A DNA stretch of 64,000 nt, taken from Paraburkholderia mimosarum LMG 23256 = NBRC 106338. Its GTDB lineage: Bacteria; Pseudomonadota; Gammaproteobacteria; Burkholderiales; Burkholderiaceae. Shown in pieces: positions 1 to 8,344 of the stretch (the first letter of the stretch is position 1; every line of letters begins with the position of its first letter). The stretch spans positions 32,846-96,845 of the forward strand of contig NZ_BBJJ01000028.1 in the NCBI RefSeq assembly GCF_000739815.1, given 5' to 3'. The notes under the pieces are model-generated. The model did not search any database, was not told the origin of the DNA, and worked only from the letters and a program-made list of their open reading frames with translations. The position numbers were made by a program, and so were the translations under genes.

Positions 1-1065
1 ATAAGCCAGCACGTGCGAAGGCGCGACGCGCAGCGTGGCGTGCTCCCCCGCTTCGAATTCGCCCTCCACGCGCGCCCACAGCTTGCCGAACGGCGCATTG
101 GCCAGCAGCAGCGAATCGCGGCCGCCGTATTCGACCATCTCCACTTCGACGTCGAAGGCGTTCGCGTCGCCCGCGCTGGCGCGCTCGAAATCTTCGGGGC
201 GCATCGCCACCGAAATCTCGTTGCGGCCTTCGAGTTCGCCCATCGGCACACCGGTGAGGGTGATGCCCGACGAGGACATCGCGATATGCTCGCCGCGTTC
301 GCCGGTAATCGAGAACGGCAGCACATTGCGAAAGCCCATGAAGCGCGCGACATGGAGATTCGAAGGACGGCTATAGACTTCCTTCGGGCTCGCCACCTGC
401 TGCACGACGCCCTCTTTCATCACGACGATGCGGTCCGCCATGGAGAGCGCTTCGTCCTGATCGTGCGTCACGTAGAGGGTGGCGCGTTCGAGCTGCCCGT
501 GGATGCGGCGGATTTCCGCGCGCATTTCGATGCGCAGCTTCGTGTCGAGGTTAGAGAGCGGCTCGTCCATCAGCACGAGCGGCGGTTCGATGACGATGGC
601 GCGGGCGATCGCCACGCGCTGCTGCTGGCCACCCGAAAGCTGGCCCGGCAGCTTGTTTTCATGGCCCACGAGCTGCACGAGCTGCAGCGCCTCGCGCGCG
701 CGGCGCCTGGCCTCGTCGCGCGGCACGCCCTGCATCTTCAGGCCGAAGCCCACGTTTTCCAGCACCGTCATGTGCGGGAACAACGCGTAATTCTGAAACA
801 CCATGCCGAAGCCGCGCTTTTCGGGAGGCAGCACGTCGATACGCAGGTCATCGAGCCAGATGCTGCCGCTCGTGAGCGGTTGCAGACCTGCGATGCAATT
901 GAGCGCCGTGGATTTCCCGCAGCCCGAGGGCCCCAGCAGCGCGATGAATTCGCCGCGGCGAATGTCGAGATCGAGACCGCGCAGCGCCGCGACCTGCGCC
1001 CCCTCCGCGTTCGCAAAACTACGGCACACCGAGTCGAGGCGCAAACGATCGAAAGAATGCTTCAT
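1..1065 (-). CDS. ABC transporter ATP-binding protein (partial, 3' end off window)
   Basis: ATPase of an ABC importer acting at the inner face of the cytoplasmic membrane. Visible in order from the N-terminus are Walker A (GPSGCGKST), the Q-loop region (FQNYALFPHM), the signature LSGGQQQR, Walker B followed by the D-loop (LVLMDEPLSNLD) and the switch histidine (YVTHDQDEA). A C-terminal TOBE/OB-like regulatory part then runs off the left edge, as in the MalK/UgpC/PotA group of about 350-370 residues. The ATG at 1063-1065 gives the N-terminus (MKHSFDRLRLDSVCRSF). It lies about 105 bp downstream of the solute-binding gene on the same strand, so the two probably form one uptake operon. The permeases are not in the window. 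Confidence 0.9.
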   Translation of the reverse strand, partial: MKHSFDRLRLDSVCRSFANAEGAQVAALRGLDLDIRRGEFIALLGPSGCGKSTALNCIAGLQPLTSGSIWLDDLRIDVLPPEKRGFGMVFQNYALFPHMTVLENVGFGLKMQGVPRDEARRRAREALQLVQLVGHENKLPGQLSGGQQQRVAIARAIVIEPPLVLMDEPLSNLDTKLRIEMRAEIRRIHGQLERATLYVTHDQDEALSMADRIVVMKEGVVQQVASPKEVYSRPSNLHVARFMGFRNVLPFSITGERGEHIAMSSSGITLTGVPMGELEGRNEISVAMRPEDFERASAGDANAFDVEVEMVEYGGRDSLLLANAPFGKLWARVEGEFEAGEHATLRVAPSHVLAY

Positions 1066-1170
1066 GACACCTTCCTGACCAACGAGATCAACTCCATGAA
1101 CAGGGATCGCGGACGGCGCTCGAACCGCACCACGCGCGCGCCGTCCGTCCATCGCTGATGCTTGCGCCGC

Positions 1171-2337
1171 TCACTGCGACTTCTGCGAGCCGACTTCGCG
1201 GTCCCATTTCTGGAACGCCGCGACCATCGCCTGCGCCGAAAGCGGCTGGACATGCGGATAAGCCGCGAGCCACTTCGCGTACTCGGGGCGGCCGTACTTC
1301 GCGATCACGTCCTGGCTTTGCTGCGGCGCCATCTGGAGCGTCACGTCCTTCACGGCGGGGCCGGGATAGAAGTAGCCGTCGTCGTACGTCATGGCCTGCT
1401 GCTGCGGCTCGAGCATGAAATTCATGAGCTTGAGCAGCACCGCGAGCTTCTCCTTCGAAACGCCCTTCGGCACGACCATGAAGTGGGCGTCGTTCACCCA
1501 CGTCATGTTGTTGAACGCCTGGACCCTGAAGTCGGCGGGCACGATGCCGAGCGCACGCGGATTGATGTCCCAGCCGGTCACGGTCACGGTCATGTCGCGC
1601 GTGCCCTCGCCCAGTTCCTTCATCACCGCCGAAGTGCCGCCCGGGTAATACGGCACGCACGCGTTCAGCTCCTTGAGGAACGCCCAGGTCTTGTCCCAGC
1701 CGTTGATGGGGTCTTGCGGATTGTTGTCGCCGAGCAGGTACGGCAGGCCCATCAGGAACGTGCGGCCCGGGCCGGAGTTGGCCGGACGCGCGTAGATCAG
1801 CTTGCCGGGGTTCGCCTTGCACCAGGCAAGCAGTTCCTGCGGCGTTTGCGGCGGCCTGGCGACCTTGGCCGGGTTGTATTCGACCAGTGGACCCGCAGGC
1901 ATATACGAGACTTCGAGGCCATAGCCTTGTGCGAGATCCTGCATCTTGCGCGGGCCAGGCGCGTACTTGTCGAGCACGCCCGGCAACCCTGCCTGCTGAT
2001 CCGGCAGCAGCTTCATCCACAGGTTCAGTTCGATGCCGGCGGCGAGCGCGTCGGTGCCCGTCAGCACGAGGTCGATGTCGGCGCGGCCGGCGGCCTGCAT
2101 TGCCTTGATCTTGCCAGGCAGTTGCGGCGCGGGCGCGTTGGTGTAAGTGATATTGGAAACGAGATTCGGATACTTCGCCTTGAACGCCTCGATCGCCTTC
2201 TGCGTGAGCTGCAGATTACCGGCCACGTCGACTACGTTCAGGGAAACGGGATCGGCCTTCGCCGCGCTCATGCCAAGCGCCGTTGCGGCCGCCACACATA
2301 CGGCCAGCACCCTGGCCCTCAAGCGTCCATCGAACAT
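1171..2337 (-). CDS. ABC transporter extracellular solute-binding protein
   Basis: Protein of 388 residues with a clear Sec signal peptide (basic start, hydrophobic VLAVCVAAATALGMSAAKA, cleavage after AKA). The mature part has the look of a type-2 periplasmic binding protein (family 1, PotD/iron/sugar-acid like). It would capture the ligand in the periplasm and deliver it to the membrane complex whose ATPase lies just downstream. The ligand cannot be read from sequence. The neighbouring aldehyde dehydrogenase and DHDPS-family lyase, plus an operator shared with that unit, suggest a hydroxylated carboxylate or sugar acid (inference). Confidence 0.85.
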   Translation of the reverse strand: MFDGRLRARVLAVCVAAATALGMSAAKADPVSLNVVDVAGNLQLTQKAIEAFKAKYPNLVSNITYTNAPAPQLPGKIKAMQAAGRADIDLVLTGTDALAAGIELNLWMKLLPDQQAGLPGVLDKYAPGPRKMQDLAQGYGLEVSYMPAGPLVEYNPAKVARPPQTPQELLAWCKANPGKLIYARPANSGPGRTFLMGLPYLLGDNNPQDPINGWDKTWAFLKELNACVPYYPGGTSAVMKELGEGTRDMTVTVTGWDINPRALGIVPADFRVQAFNNMTWVNDAHFMVVPKGVSKEKLAVLLKLMNFMLEPQQQAMTYDDGYFYPGPAVKDVTLQMAPQQSQDVIAKYGRPEYAKWLAAYPHVQPLSAQAMVAAFQKWDREVGSQKSQ

Positions 2338-2431
2338 CGCATCTCCTCACTTCTGTTTATGGAATTGTTCTAACGCGACCCGTTGATTCTTATCTTGCCA
2401 GGCCGGACACAGGATGCCGAACCACGCATTA

Positions 2432-2446
2432 AGTTGTCAAGCAACA
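2432..2446. promoter_or_regulatory. Putative GntR-family operator, copy 1
   Basis: The 15-mer AGTTGTCAAGCAACA lies about 95 bp upstream of the solute-binding gene. It is nearly identical to the perfect inverted repeat at 5166-5180. Both fit the FadR-subfamily consensus TNGTNNNRCNA (established consensus TNGTNNNACNA). The cognate regulator is not evident nearby. Confidence 0.5.
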
Positions 2447-2547
2447 TTAGGGTATTTGTGAGGCCGTCGTGAGCCGCTTGTCGGCCCGGTGTGGGAGAAA
2501 GCGCCTGGAAGGCTTCTGCAGGCGCTTTTCCGACCGCTTTCGCGCGA

Positions 2548-4128
2548 TTACTTGCGCACCAGCTCGCCGTCGCGCAGACGCCACAGCGCGAGCGGGTTGT
2601 CGTTCTGCAGCGTGGCCGGCAGCAACTCGGCCGGCAGATCCTGGTAGCAGACCGGACGCAGGAAGCGCTCGATCGCCATCGCGCCCACCGACGTCGCGCG
2701 CGGGTCCGAGGTGGCCGGGAATGGGCCGCCGTGAACCATCGCATAGGAGACTTCGACGCCCGTCGGGAAGCCGTTCGCGAGTATGCGGCCCGCCTTGCGC
2801 TCGAGTACCGGCATGAGGCGCGCGGCCATTGCGTAGTCGTCGCGGTCGATGTGGAGCGTTGCCGTGAGCTGCCCTTCGAGGTGCTCCGCCACGCGCGCGA
2901 GTTCGGCTTCGTCGCGGCACGCCACGACGACCGAGGTCGGCCCGAAGATCTCGTCCGACAACGCGTGCTGGGCGAGGAACTGCTCCGCGCTCGCCTTGAA
3001 GAGCACGGGAAGCGCGTCGCAATGCGCTTGCGTCTTCGTGCCCTCGGCGAGGTTCTCGACGCCCGGCAGTTGCTTGCGCGCCGCGACGCCTTCGCCATAC
3101 GCCGAGGCGATGCCCGCCGTCAGCATGCTTTGCGAGGGCTTCTGCGTGAGCGCGGCGCTGGCCGCCTTCAGGAAGCGGTCGAGTTCAGGGCCGTCGATGG
3201 CGAGCACGAGGCCCGGGTTCGTGCAGAACTGGCCGACGCCCAACGTGAGCGAATCGACGAAACCCTGCGCGAGCGATTCGCCGCGTGCGGCCAGCGCCGC
3301 GGGCAGCACGAACATCGGGTTGATGCTGCTCATTTCGGCATAGACCGGGATCGGCTCGGCGCGCGTCGCGGCAATGTGCGAAAGCGCGAGCCCCCCGCGG
3401 CGCGAACCCGTGAAGCCCACCGCCTTGATGGCCGGATGCGCCACGAGCGCTTCGCCCGTTTCGTTGCCGCCGCCGAAGACGAGCGAGAACACGCCTTCGG
3501 GCAGACCGACTTCGGCGACGGCCTGCTGGATCGCGCGGCCCACCAGTTCCGAGGTGCCCGGGTGCGCCAGGTGCGCCTTCACCACGACCGGACAACCGGC
3601 GGCCAGTGCCGAAGCGGTATCGCCGCCCGCCACCGAAAACGCCAGCGGGAAGTTGCTCGCGCCGAACACGGCCACGGGGCCGAGCGGGATGCGGTGCGCG
3701 CGCAGGTCCGAACGCGGCAGCGGCTTACGTTCGGGCTGCGCCGAGTCGAGCACGGCGCCGCACCAGTGGCCATCGCGCACGAGCGACGCGAAGAGGCGCA
3801 ACTGGCCGACCGTGCGGCCGCGCTCGCCTTCGAGGCGCGCCTTGGGCAACGCCGATTCGAGATACGCTCGCTCGATGAGGGCTTCGCCGATGCCGAGAAT
3901 ACGCTCGGCGATCGCTTCGAGCAGGCGCGCACGCGTTTCGTGCGGGGCGGCGCGGAAGGCGTCGAACGCCTGCCCCGCGAGTTCGCAGGCGCGCGCGACT
4001 TCGGCCTTGCCGCCGAGGCCGAACGACGGCTCGATCTCCTGGCCGAGCGCGGGCGCGAAGGCGCGCATCTCGCCCGCCTCGCCGCGCACCGCTTGCGCGC
4101 CCAGCAGCATGGCTCCAGTAATCTGCAT
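2548..4128 (-). CDS. Aldehyde dehydrogenase (NADP+), alpha-ketoglutaric semialdehyde dehydrogenase type
   Basis: Protein of 526 residues, a typical length for the KGSADH branch of the ALDH superfamily. It contains the Rossmann segment with PVAVFGASNFPLAFS, the VVVKAH cofactor strand, the GFTGSRRGG loop, a catalytic glutamate in YAEMSSINPMF and the nucleophile cysteine in GQFCTNPG. Members oxidise 2,5-dioxopentanoate to 2-oxoglutarate, the last step of glucarate, galactarate, pentonate or hydroxyproline degradation. It follows a DHDPS-family gene with a 30-bp gap, the usual pairing for such pathways because those lyases release the semialdehyde. Substrate assignment is by family and context. 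Confidence 0.85.
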   Translation of the reverse strand: MQITGAMLLGAQAVRGEAGEMRAFAPALGQEIEPSFGLGGKAEVARACELAGQAFDAFRAAPHETRARLLEAIAERILGIGEALIERAYLESALPKARLEGERGRTVGQLRLFASLVRDGHWCGAVLDSAQPERKPLPRSDLRAHRIPLGPVAVFGASNFPLAFSVAGGDTASALAAGCPVVVKAHLAHPGTSELVGRAIQQAVAEVGLPEGVFSLVFGGGNETGEALVAHPAIKAVGFTGSRRGGLALSHIAATRAEPIPVYAEMSSINPMFVLPAALAARGESLAQGFVDSLTLGVGQFCTNPGLVLAIDGPELDRFLKAASAALTQKPSQSMLTAGIASAYGEGVAARKQLPGVENLAEGTKTQAHCDALPVLFKASAEQFLAQHALSDEIFGPTSVVVACRDEAELARVAEHLEGQLTATLHIDRDDYAMAARLMPVLERKAGRILANGFPTGVEVSYAMVHGGPFPATSDPRATSVGAMAIERFLRPVCYQDLPAELLPATLQNDNPLALWRLRDGELVRK

Positions 4129-4158
4129 GTTCGCTCCGTTGAACTGGATGTGCCTTTC

Positions 4159-5106
4159 TCAGGCGTTGGTGGTCTGTGCCGAGCCAACAAGCTTCTGCTC
4201 GAATGCGAGCAGCGCCTGGGCCGCCTCGCCGATTGCCGGCAAGGCCTCGGCCGGCGACTGCGAGAGCAGCGGCAGGATCGGGCCCATGTCGGCAATGCCC
4301 GAGCGCGTCACGGCGTCATGCAGCACGCGAATGAGCGAGATGTCGTCGCGCAGCGTTTCGAGCGGCATGAACGCATCGTAGAGGCGTTGCGCTTCTTGCG
4401 CACGGCCCGCTTTCGCGGCCTTCAGCAGCGCCATGATCGCGCCGGGGGCGATACAGCCCGAGCCCGTGGTCCATGCGGCCAGACCGAAATCGCGCACGTG
4501 GACGAGCGCCGGGCGCTCGCCCATGCCCGAAACCACCTTCGACGCCGGCACGCTTTGCAGCAGGCGGCGCAGGTACGGGTCATTCGCCGGATCCTCGCGC
4601 ACGATCGCGTACTTGATCGCAATGAGCGTGCCGCGGTCGATCAGGCGCACGAGCGTGTCGACGTCCACATAGTCTTCGCTCTTGATGTAGAGCGTGAGCG
4701 GAATGCCGGCCGTGTCGACGATGCGCGTGAGGCCCGCTTCCACGCCTGCGGGCGTGGTGATGCCGGACAGCGGCAGCACCATGGCGGTCTGGTATTGCGT
4801 TTGCGCGAAAATGCGCGCCTGATCGAGCATCTTGCCGTAGTCGGGGCCGATGGCCGGGATCACGCGCGTTGCGGGCGCCGTGAGGTCGGCGAGCATGTCA
4901 AGCAACTCGCGGAATTCGCTGACGGCGACGTGATACAGGTTCGCGTTGCCTCCATACAGCAGCGTGCGGATGCCGCCAGCTTCCATGTGGCGGATCAGCT
5001 TGCGGTTTTGTTCGACGTCGAGGGAGAAGTCGGGGCGGCGTGCGAGCGGCGGCACTGCCATCACAGTCGAGGCGAATTCGCTCTCGACAATCGGGGACAC
5101 GTTCAT
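4159..5106 (-). CDS. Dihydrodipicolinate synthase (DapA) family lyase/dehydratase
   Basis: Protein of 315 residues with the class-I aldolase fold of the DapA/NanA family. The probable Schiff-base lysine is in LIAIKYAIV, with an upstream aromatic in LTLYIKSEDY and a glycine-rich GGNANLYH loop. It is not an obvious match to KdgD (5-dehydro-4-deoxyglucarate dehydratase) and more likely belongs to an uncharacterised DHDPS subfamily. First gene of a unit with the ALDH downstream, it probably acts on a 2-keto acid to feed that enzyme. The ATG at 5104-5106 lies 60 bp after a strong palindromic operator. Confidence 0.8.
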   Translation of the reverse strand: MNVSPIVESEFASTVMAVPPLARRPDFSLDVEQNRKLIRHMEAGGIRTLLYGGNANLYHVAVSEFRELLDMLADLTAPATRVIPAIGPDYGKMLDQARIFAQTQYQTAMVLPLSGITTPAGVEAGLTRIVDTAGIPLTLYIKSEDYVDVDTLVRLIDRGTLIAIKYAIVREDPANDPYLRRLLQSVPASKVVSGMGERPALVHVRDFGLAAWTTGSGCIAPGAIMALLKAAKAGRAQEAQRLYDAFMPLETLRDDISLIRVLHDAVTRSGIADMGPILPLLSQSPAEALPAIGEAAQALLAFEQKLVGSAQTTNA

Positions 5107-5425
5107 GAGGCCTCGTGCTGGGATGGAGGGTTGTCGATACTGCGCACAGTAGCACCGCCCCCTTTAGTTGTCAAACAACTTGTTTTATTTGTTGGGTCAG
5201 TGCGGAGCGCGCTCTGCGCGATGCTGCCGTTCGAATAGGGGCTGTCCGACCGGAAAGACGGCCGATTTGTTCGACGTGGTGCATGCGAGTTGGGGCGACG
5301 CCGTGCACCCGTTGGCGCGGAAGACGTCGCGGAGATACACGAGAAGTTGCGGACGACTGCCCGCCTCGTTGCGTACGCAACGAGGCGGCGGCCGCTCCTG
5401 CTTCAATTGCGGGCCGCGCCGCCGC
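5107..5425. other. Intergenic region upstream of the DHDPS-family gene
   Basis: About 320 bp between the lyase gene and a small reverse-strand hypothetical gene. Apart from the GntR-type palindrome at 5166-5180 and adjacent AT-rich sequence, nothing recognisable is present. Confidence 0.5.
5166..5180. promoter_or_regulatory. Putative GntR-family operator, copy 2
   Basis: AGTTGTCAAACAACT is a perfect inverted repeat (6-bp arms, CAA centre), 60 bp upstream of the DHDPS-family start. It matches the FadR-subfamily consensus TNGTNNNACNA exactly and matches copy 1 at 2432-2446, which links both transcription units to one regulator. Confidence 0.6.
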
Positions 5426-5644
5426 TCAGTGGAGCAGCTCGGGCCGATCGAGCAAGCCGTAGAATTCGTCGATCGTGACGGTAGGCGCGAATTGCGAGAG
5501 TGTGGCGACGATCATATCGTCGTAAATCGCCGTTCCCGCCGCCGATTCGAGCTGAACCCCGGCCGCAGCGGCCTGGCTCTCGGCCAGCTCGAGGGCGATC
5601 GACAGGATGAAGCGCGCGTCGGTTTGGGTGAGGAGGGCTTTCAT
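5426..5644 (-). CDS. Small hypothetical protein (72 aa)
   Basis: Short reading frame starting MKALLTQTDARFIL and ending DRPELLH. It is mostly acidic and helical with no signal peptide, membrane span or known motif. A GAGGAGG sits immediately before the chosen ATG, a spacing that is really too short. A start 36 bp upstream (MLKIRGTRAVRGG) is possible but lacks a ribosome site. The composition looks coding (biased third positions), but the function is unknown. Confidence 0.5.
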   Translation of the reverse strand: MKALLTQTDARFILSIALELAESQAAAAGVQLESAAGTAIYDDMIVATLSQFAPTVTIDEFYGLLDRPELLH

Positions 5645-5742
5645 GCCTCCTCTAACGGCGCGCGTGCCGCGAATCTTTAGCATCGTGTGGCGTTTCGTGG
5701 GTTTTCGCGGGGATTCATTAATCGCTGCGCGCAGCCCGATGC

Positions 5743-6549
5743 TCAGCGCGTGCGCGCCACGAACTGGCCAGGACTCGTGCCCGTCAGCCGGCGGAACATG
5801 GCGATGAATGCCGACGATGTGGCGTACCCCAGATCCAGCGCCACGGCTTCGACGCTGCGCCCCGCGTGGAGCATGGGCAACGCATTCACGAGCCGGATGC
5901 GTTGACGCCATTCCGTCAACGACATGCCAAGCTGGTTCTGTGCGCGCCGCATGAGCGTGCGCTCGCTCATGTAAAACGCAGCGGCAAGCTCGGCGAGCGA
6001 GCGGTTGTCTGCGGGGTTGTCGCGCAGCACCTGGAGGACCGCGTTGAGATCGGCGTCATCGGTGTGCGGCACGAAGCTGCCCGTGGTCGCGCAGGTCGAA
6101 AGCTGATCCACGAGCACGCGCAAGAGGCGCGCGCGTGCCGCCTCGCCCTCCTCCTCGACGGGCGTCTCGCGCAGATGCTCGAGGATGGCGCGCACGAGCG
6201 GCGACACCATCACCGCGCAGCTCGAAGCGGGCATGCGCGTGCACAGATCGCGGCTGATGTACACGGAGCAATGCACCGTCTCCTGCTCGTTGAAACCCAC
6301 GTGCTCCGTGCCGGGTGCGATCCAGAGCCCGAGATGCGGCGGCGTGATGTAGTGCTCGTCGCCCGCCTTGACCTCGGTCGTGCCGCTGAAGGCATAGACG
6401 AACTCGCCCCACGGGTGGCACATCTGCGGATAGGTTGCGTGCGAAGGCATGTGTTCCATGCGGAAGAACACCGGCGTGGGCAGCACGTCGGTGAAAGGCG
6501 GCAGGCGCAGATGGCGCGCGGGGCGCGGGCGAACGCGTGGGTTGGGCAT
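5743..6549 (-). CDS. AraC family transcriptional regulator
   Basis: Protein of 268 residues with an N-terminal cupin-like sensor (HPWGEFVYAFSGT with histidines typical of AraC_binding cupins, then GTEHVGFNEQE). The C-terminal double helix-turn-helix runs from about residue 165 (ADNRSLAELAAAFYMSERTL) to the conserved second HTH (VEAVALDLGYATSSAFIAMF, then RRLTGTSPGQF). It is divergent from a DMT-family exporter gene at 6676, its most likely target. The inducer is unknown. Confidence 0.88.
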   Translation of the reverse strand: MPNPRVRPRPARHLRLPPFTDVLPTPVFFRMEHMPSHATYPQMCHPWGEFVYAFSGTTEVKAGDEHYITPPHLGLWIAPGTEHVGFNEQETVHCSVYISRDLCTRMPASSCAVMVSPLVRAILEHLRETPVEEEGEAARARLLRVLVDQLSTCATTGSFVPHTDDADLNAVLQVLRDNPADNRSLAELAAAFYMSERTLMRRAQNQLGMSLTEWRQRIRLVNALPMLHAGRSVEAVALDLGYATSSAFIAMFRRLTGTSPGQFVARTR

Positions 6550-6675
6550 GGCGGTCCGGGGCTATCGATTGTCAGTTTTGCGCTATATGCGTGCATCCCG
6601 ACGCATGAATACTACGCTCGCAATCGCAAAATTTCACCCATCTCCATCCCCGATCATCAGGTCAGCGAGTCCGCA

Positions 6676-7626
6676 ATGAGAAAGCAAGTCGATGCAAAAG
6701 CCCTGGCCATCATGGTGGTGCTATGCCTCGCGTGGGGTCTGCAGCAGGTCGCGATCAAGGCGGTGGCCGGGGAAATCCCGCCCATGCTGCAGATCGGGTT
6801 GCGCTCGGGCGTGGCGGCGGGCCTCGTTTGGCTGTTCAACCGGCTCGTTTCGCGCGAGCGCTGGCTGCCGGGCGTCGCACTGGGCGCGGGGCTCGTCACG
6901 GGCGGCCTGTTCGCGCTGGAATTCGTGTTCGTGGCCATGGGCTTGCGCTGGACCAACGCCTCGCATATGGCCGTCTTCATCTATACCGCGCCGATGTTCG
7001 CCGCCATCGGGCTGCATCTGCGCCTGCCCGACGAACGGCTCGCGCCGCTGCAGTGGAGCGGCATCGCGATCGCGTTCGCGGGTATCGCCATCACGTTCGT
7101 CGGCCCCGCGCTGCTGGGCGGCGGCTCGCCCGCTTCGCCGCTGTGGCTGCTCGGCGACTTCATGGGTCTTTGCGCGGGCGCGGCCTGGGGGTTGACCACC
7201 GTGGCCGTGCGCACGAGCCGCCTGAGCGAAGCGCCCGCCACGCAAACCCTCTTCTATCAACTGGCCGGCGCCTTCGTCGTGCTGGTGCCGTTCGCGGCCC
7301 TGACCGGACAGACCCACTTTCAAGGCACGCCGCTCGCGTGGGCAAGCCTCGCGTTCCAGACGCTGCTCGTCTCGTTCGTGAGCTATCTCGTGTGGTTCTG
7401 GATGCTGCGCCGCTATCTGGCCGCGCGCCTTGGCGTGCTCTCGTTCATGACGCCGCTGTTCGGGGTGGCGTTCGGCGTGCTGCTGCTGAATGAGCGCGTG
7501 GAACCCGCGTTCCTCTTAGGCTCGGCGCTCGTGCTGCTCGGCCTGCTCGTGGTGAACGCGCAAGGCTGGGTCCGCCAGGCCTTTGGACGCCGCGCGGGAA
7601 ATGCGAGCGGCGCTCGGGCTTCCTGA
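6676..7626 (+). CDS. EamA/DMT-family transporter
   Basis: Protein of 316 residues with about ten hydrophobic segments and two EamA repeats (first ALAIMVVLCLAWGLQQVAIK, second beginning near LWLLGDFMGLCAGAAWG). This is the 10-TMS drug/metabolite transporter topology in the inner membrane. The ATG at 6676 is chosen because the family N-terminus (short basic MRKQVDAKA, then TM1) begins there. Longer upstream extensions would translate the divergent regulatory region. The substrate is probably an exported metabolite or amino acid, but this is unresolved. Confidence 0.87.
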   Translation: MRKQVDAKALAIMVVLCLAWGLQQVAIKAVAGEIPPMLQIGLRSGVAAGLVWLFNRLVSRERWLPGVALGAGLVTGGLFALEFVFVAMGLRWTNASHMAVFIYTAPMFAAIGLHLRLPDERLAPLQWSGIAIAFAGIAITFVGPALLGGGSPASPLWLLGDFMGLCAGAAWGLTTVAVRTSRLSEAPATQTLFYQLAGAFVVLVPFAALTGQTHFQGTPLAWASLAFQTLLVSFVSYLVWFWMLRRYLAARLGVLSFMTPLFGVAFGVLLLNERVEPAFLLGSALVLLGLLVVNAQGWVRQAFGRRAGNASGARAS

Positions 7627-7719
7627 TTTCATTGGCCCCGCGCTAACGGCTGCTCGCCACAGCCCTCGGGTTTCTGAGGTAAAGTCGCTCGGGTTCCAAC
7701 CACCGCGAATTGACGCCCG

Positions 7720-8307
7720 ATGGAAACCCTCTCGACTTTCACGCCCGTGGCGCTCGAACACGCCAGCCGCCTCATCAATCATGGCCCCACCGTGCTCGTC
7801 ACCAGCAGCGACGGCAAGCGCCGCAACATCATGGCGGCCGCGTGGTCGATGCCCGTGGAATTCACGCCGCCGCGCATCGCCATCGTGATCGACAAGCGCA
7901 CGTTCACGCGCGAACTCGTCAGCGCAAGCGGCACGTTCGGCGTCATCATTCCGGGTGCCGCGGCAATCGATCTCACCTACGCCGTGGGCAGCGTGAGCGG
8001 CCGCGACACGGATAAGTTCCAGCGCTTCGGTATCGGCGCCATTACGGGCCCGAAGCTCGGTTTGCCGTTGCTCGAAGCGGGCTGCGCCGCGTGGATGGAA
8101 TGCCGCCTGATTCCCGAGCGGCATACCGAAGAGGCTTACGACACGTGCTTCGGCGAAGTGATCGCCGCCGCCGCCGACCCGCGCGCCTTCCGCAATGGCC
8201 ACTGGGAACTCGACCGTAGCAATGCGGATCTGCATACGATCCACCATCTCGGCGCCGGCAATTTCGTGCGCGCCAGCGATACGATCAAGGCGCGCGACCT
8301 CGCGTAA
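7720..8307 (+). CDS. Flavin reductase-like domain protein
   Basis: Protein of 195 residues. The split-barrel FMN-binding fold is suggested by TVLVTSSDGKRRNIMAAAW, the PPRIAIVIDKRTFTREL strand-helix and the SGTFGVIIPG segment. The family includes flavin reductases (HpaC-like) and FMN-binding proteins of unknown role (DUF447/YgiM-like relatives). No monooxygenase partner lies beside it, so a redox-partner role is not established. It stands alone between a DMT transporter and a convergent MFS gene. Confidence 0.8.
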   Translation: METLSTFTPVALEHASRLINHGPTVLVTSSDGKRRNIMAAAWSMPVEFTPPRIAIVIDKRTFTRELVSASGTFGVIIPGAAAIDLTYAVGSVSGRDTDKFQRFGIGAITGPKLGLPLLEAGCAAWMECRLIPERHTEEAYDTCFGEVIAAAADPRAFRNGHWELDRSNADLHTIHHLGAGNFVRASDTIKARDLA

Positions 8308-8344
8308 GAGCGCGGCCCCGTTGCCCCGTCAAGCCATTGCCCCG

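Noticed and set aside
2491..5238. Very long open frame (over 900 codons) on the + strand opposite the ALDH and DHDPS genes
   Set aside because: It is the antisense shadow of two well-supported genes in high-GC DNA. Its translation is Arg/His/Ala-rich with no domain.
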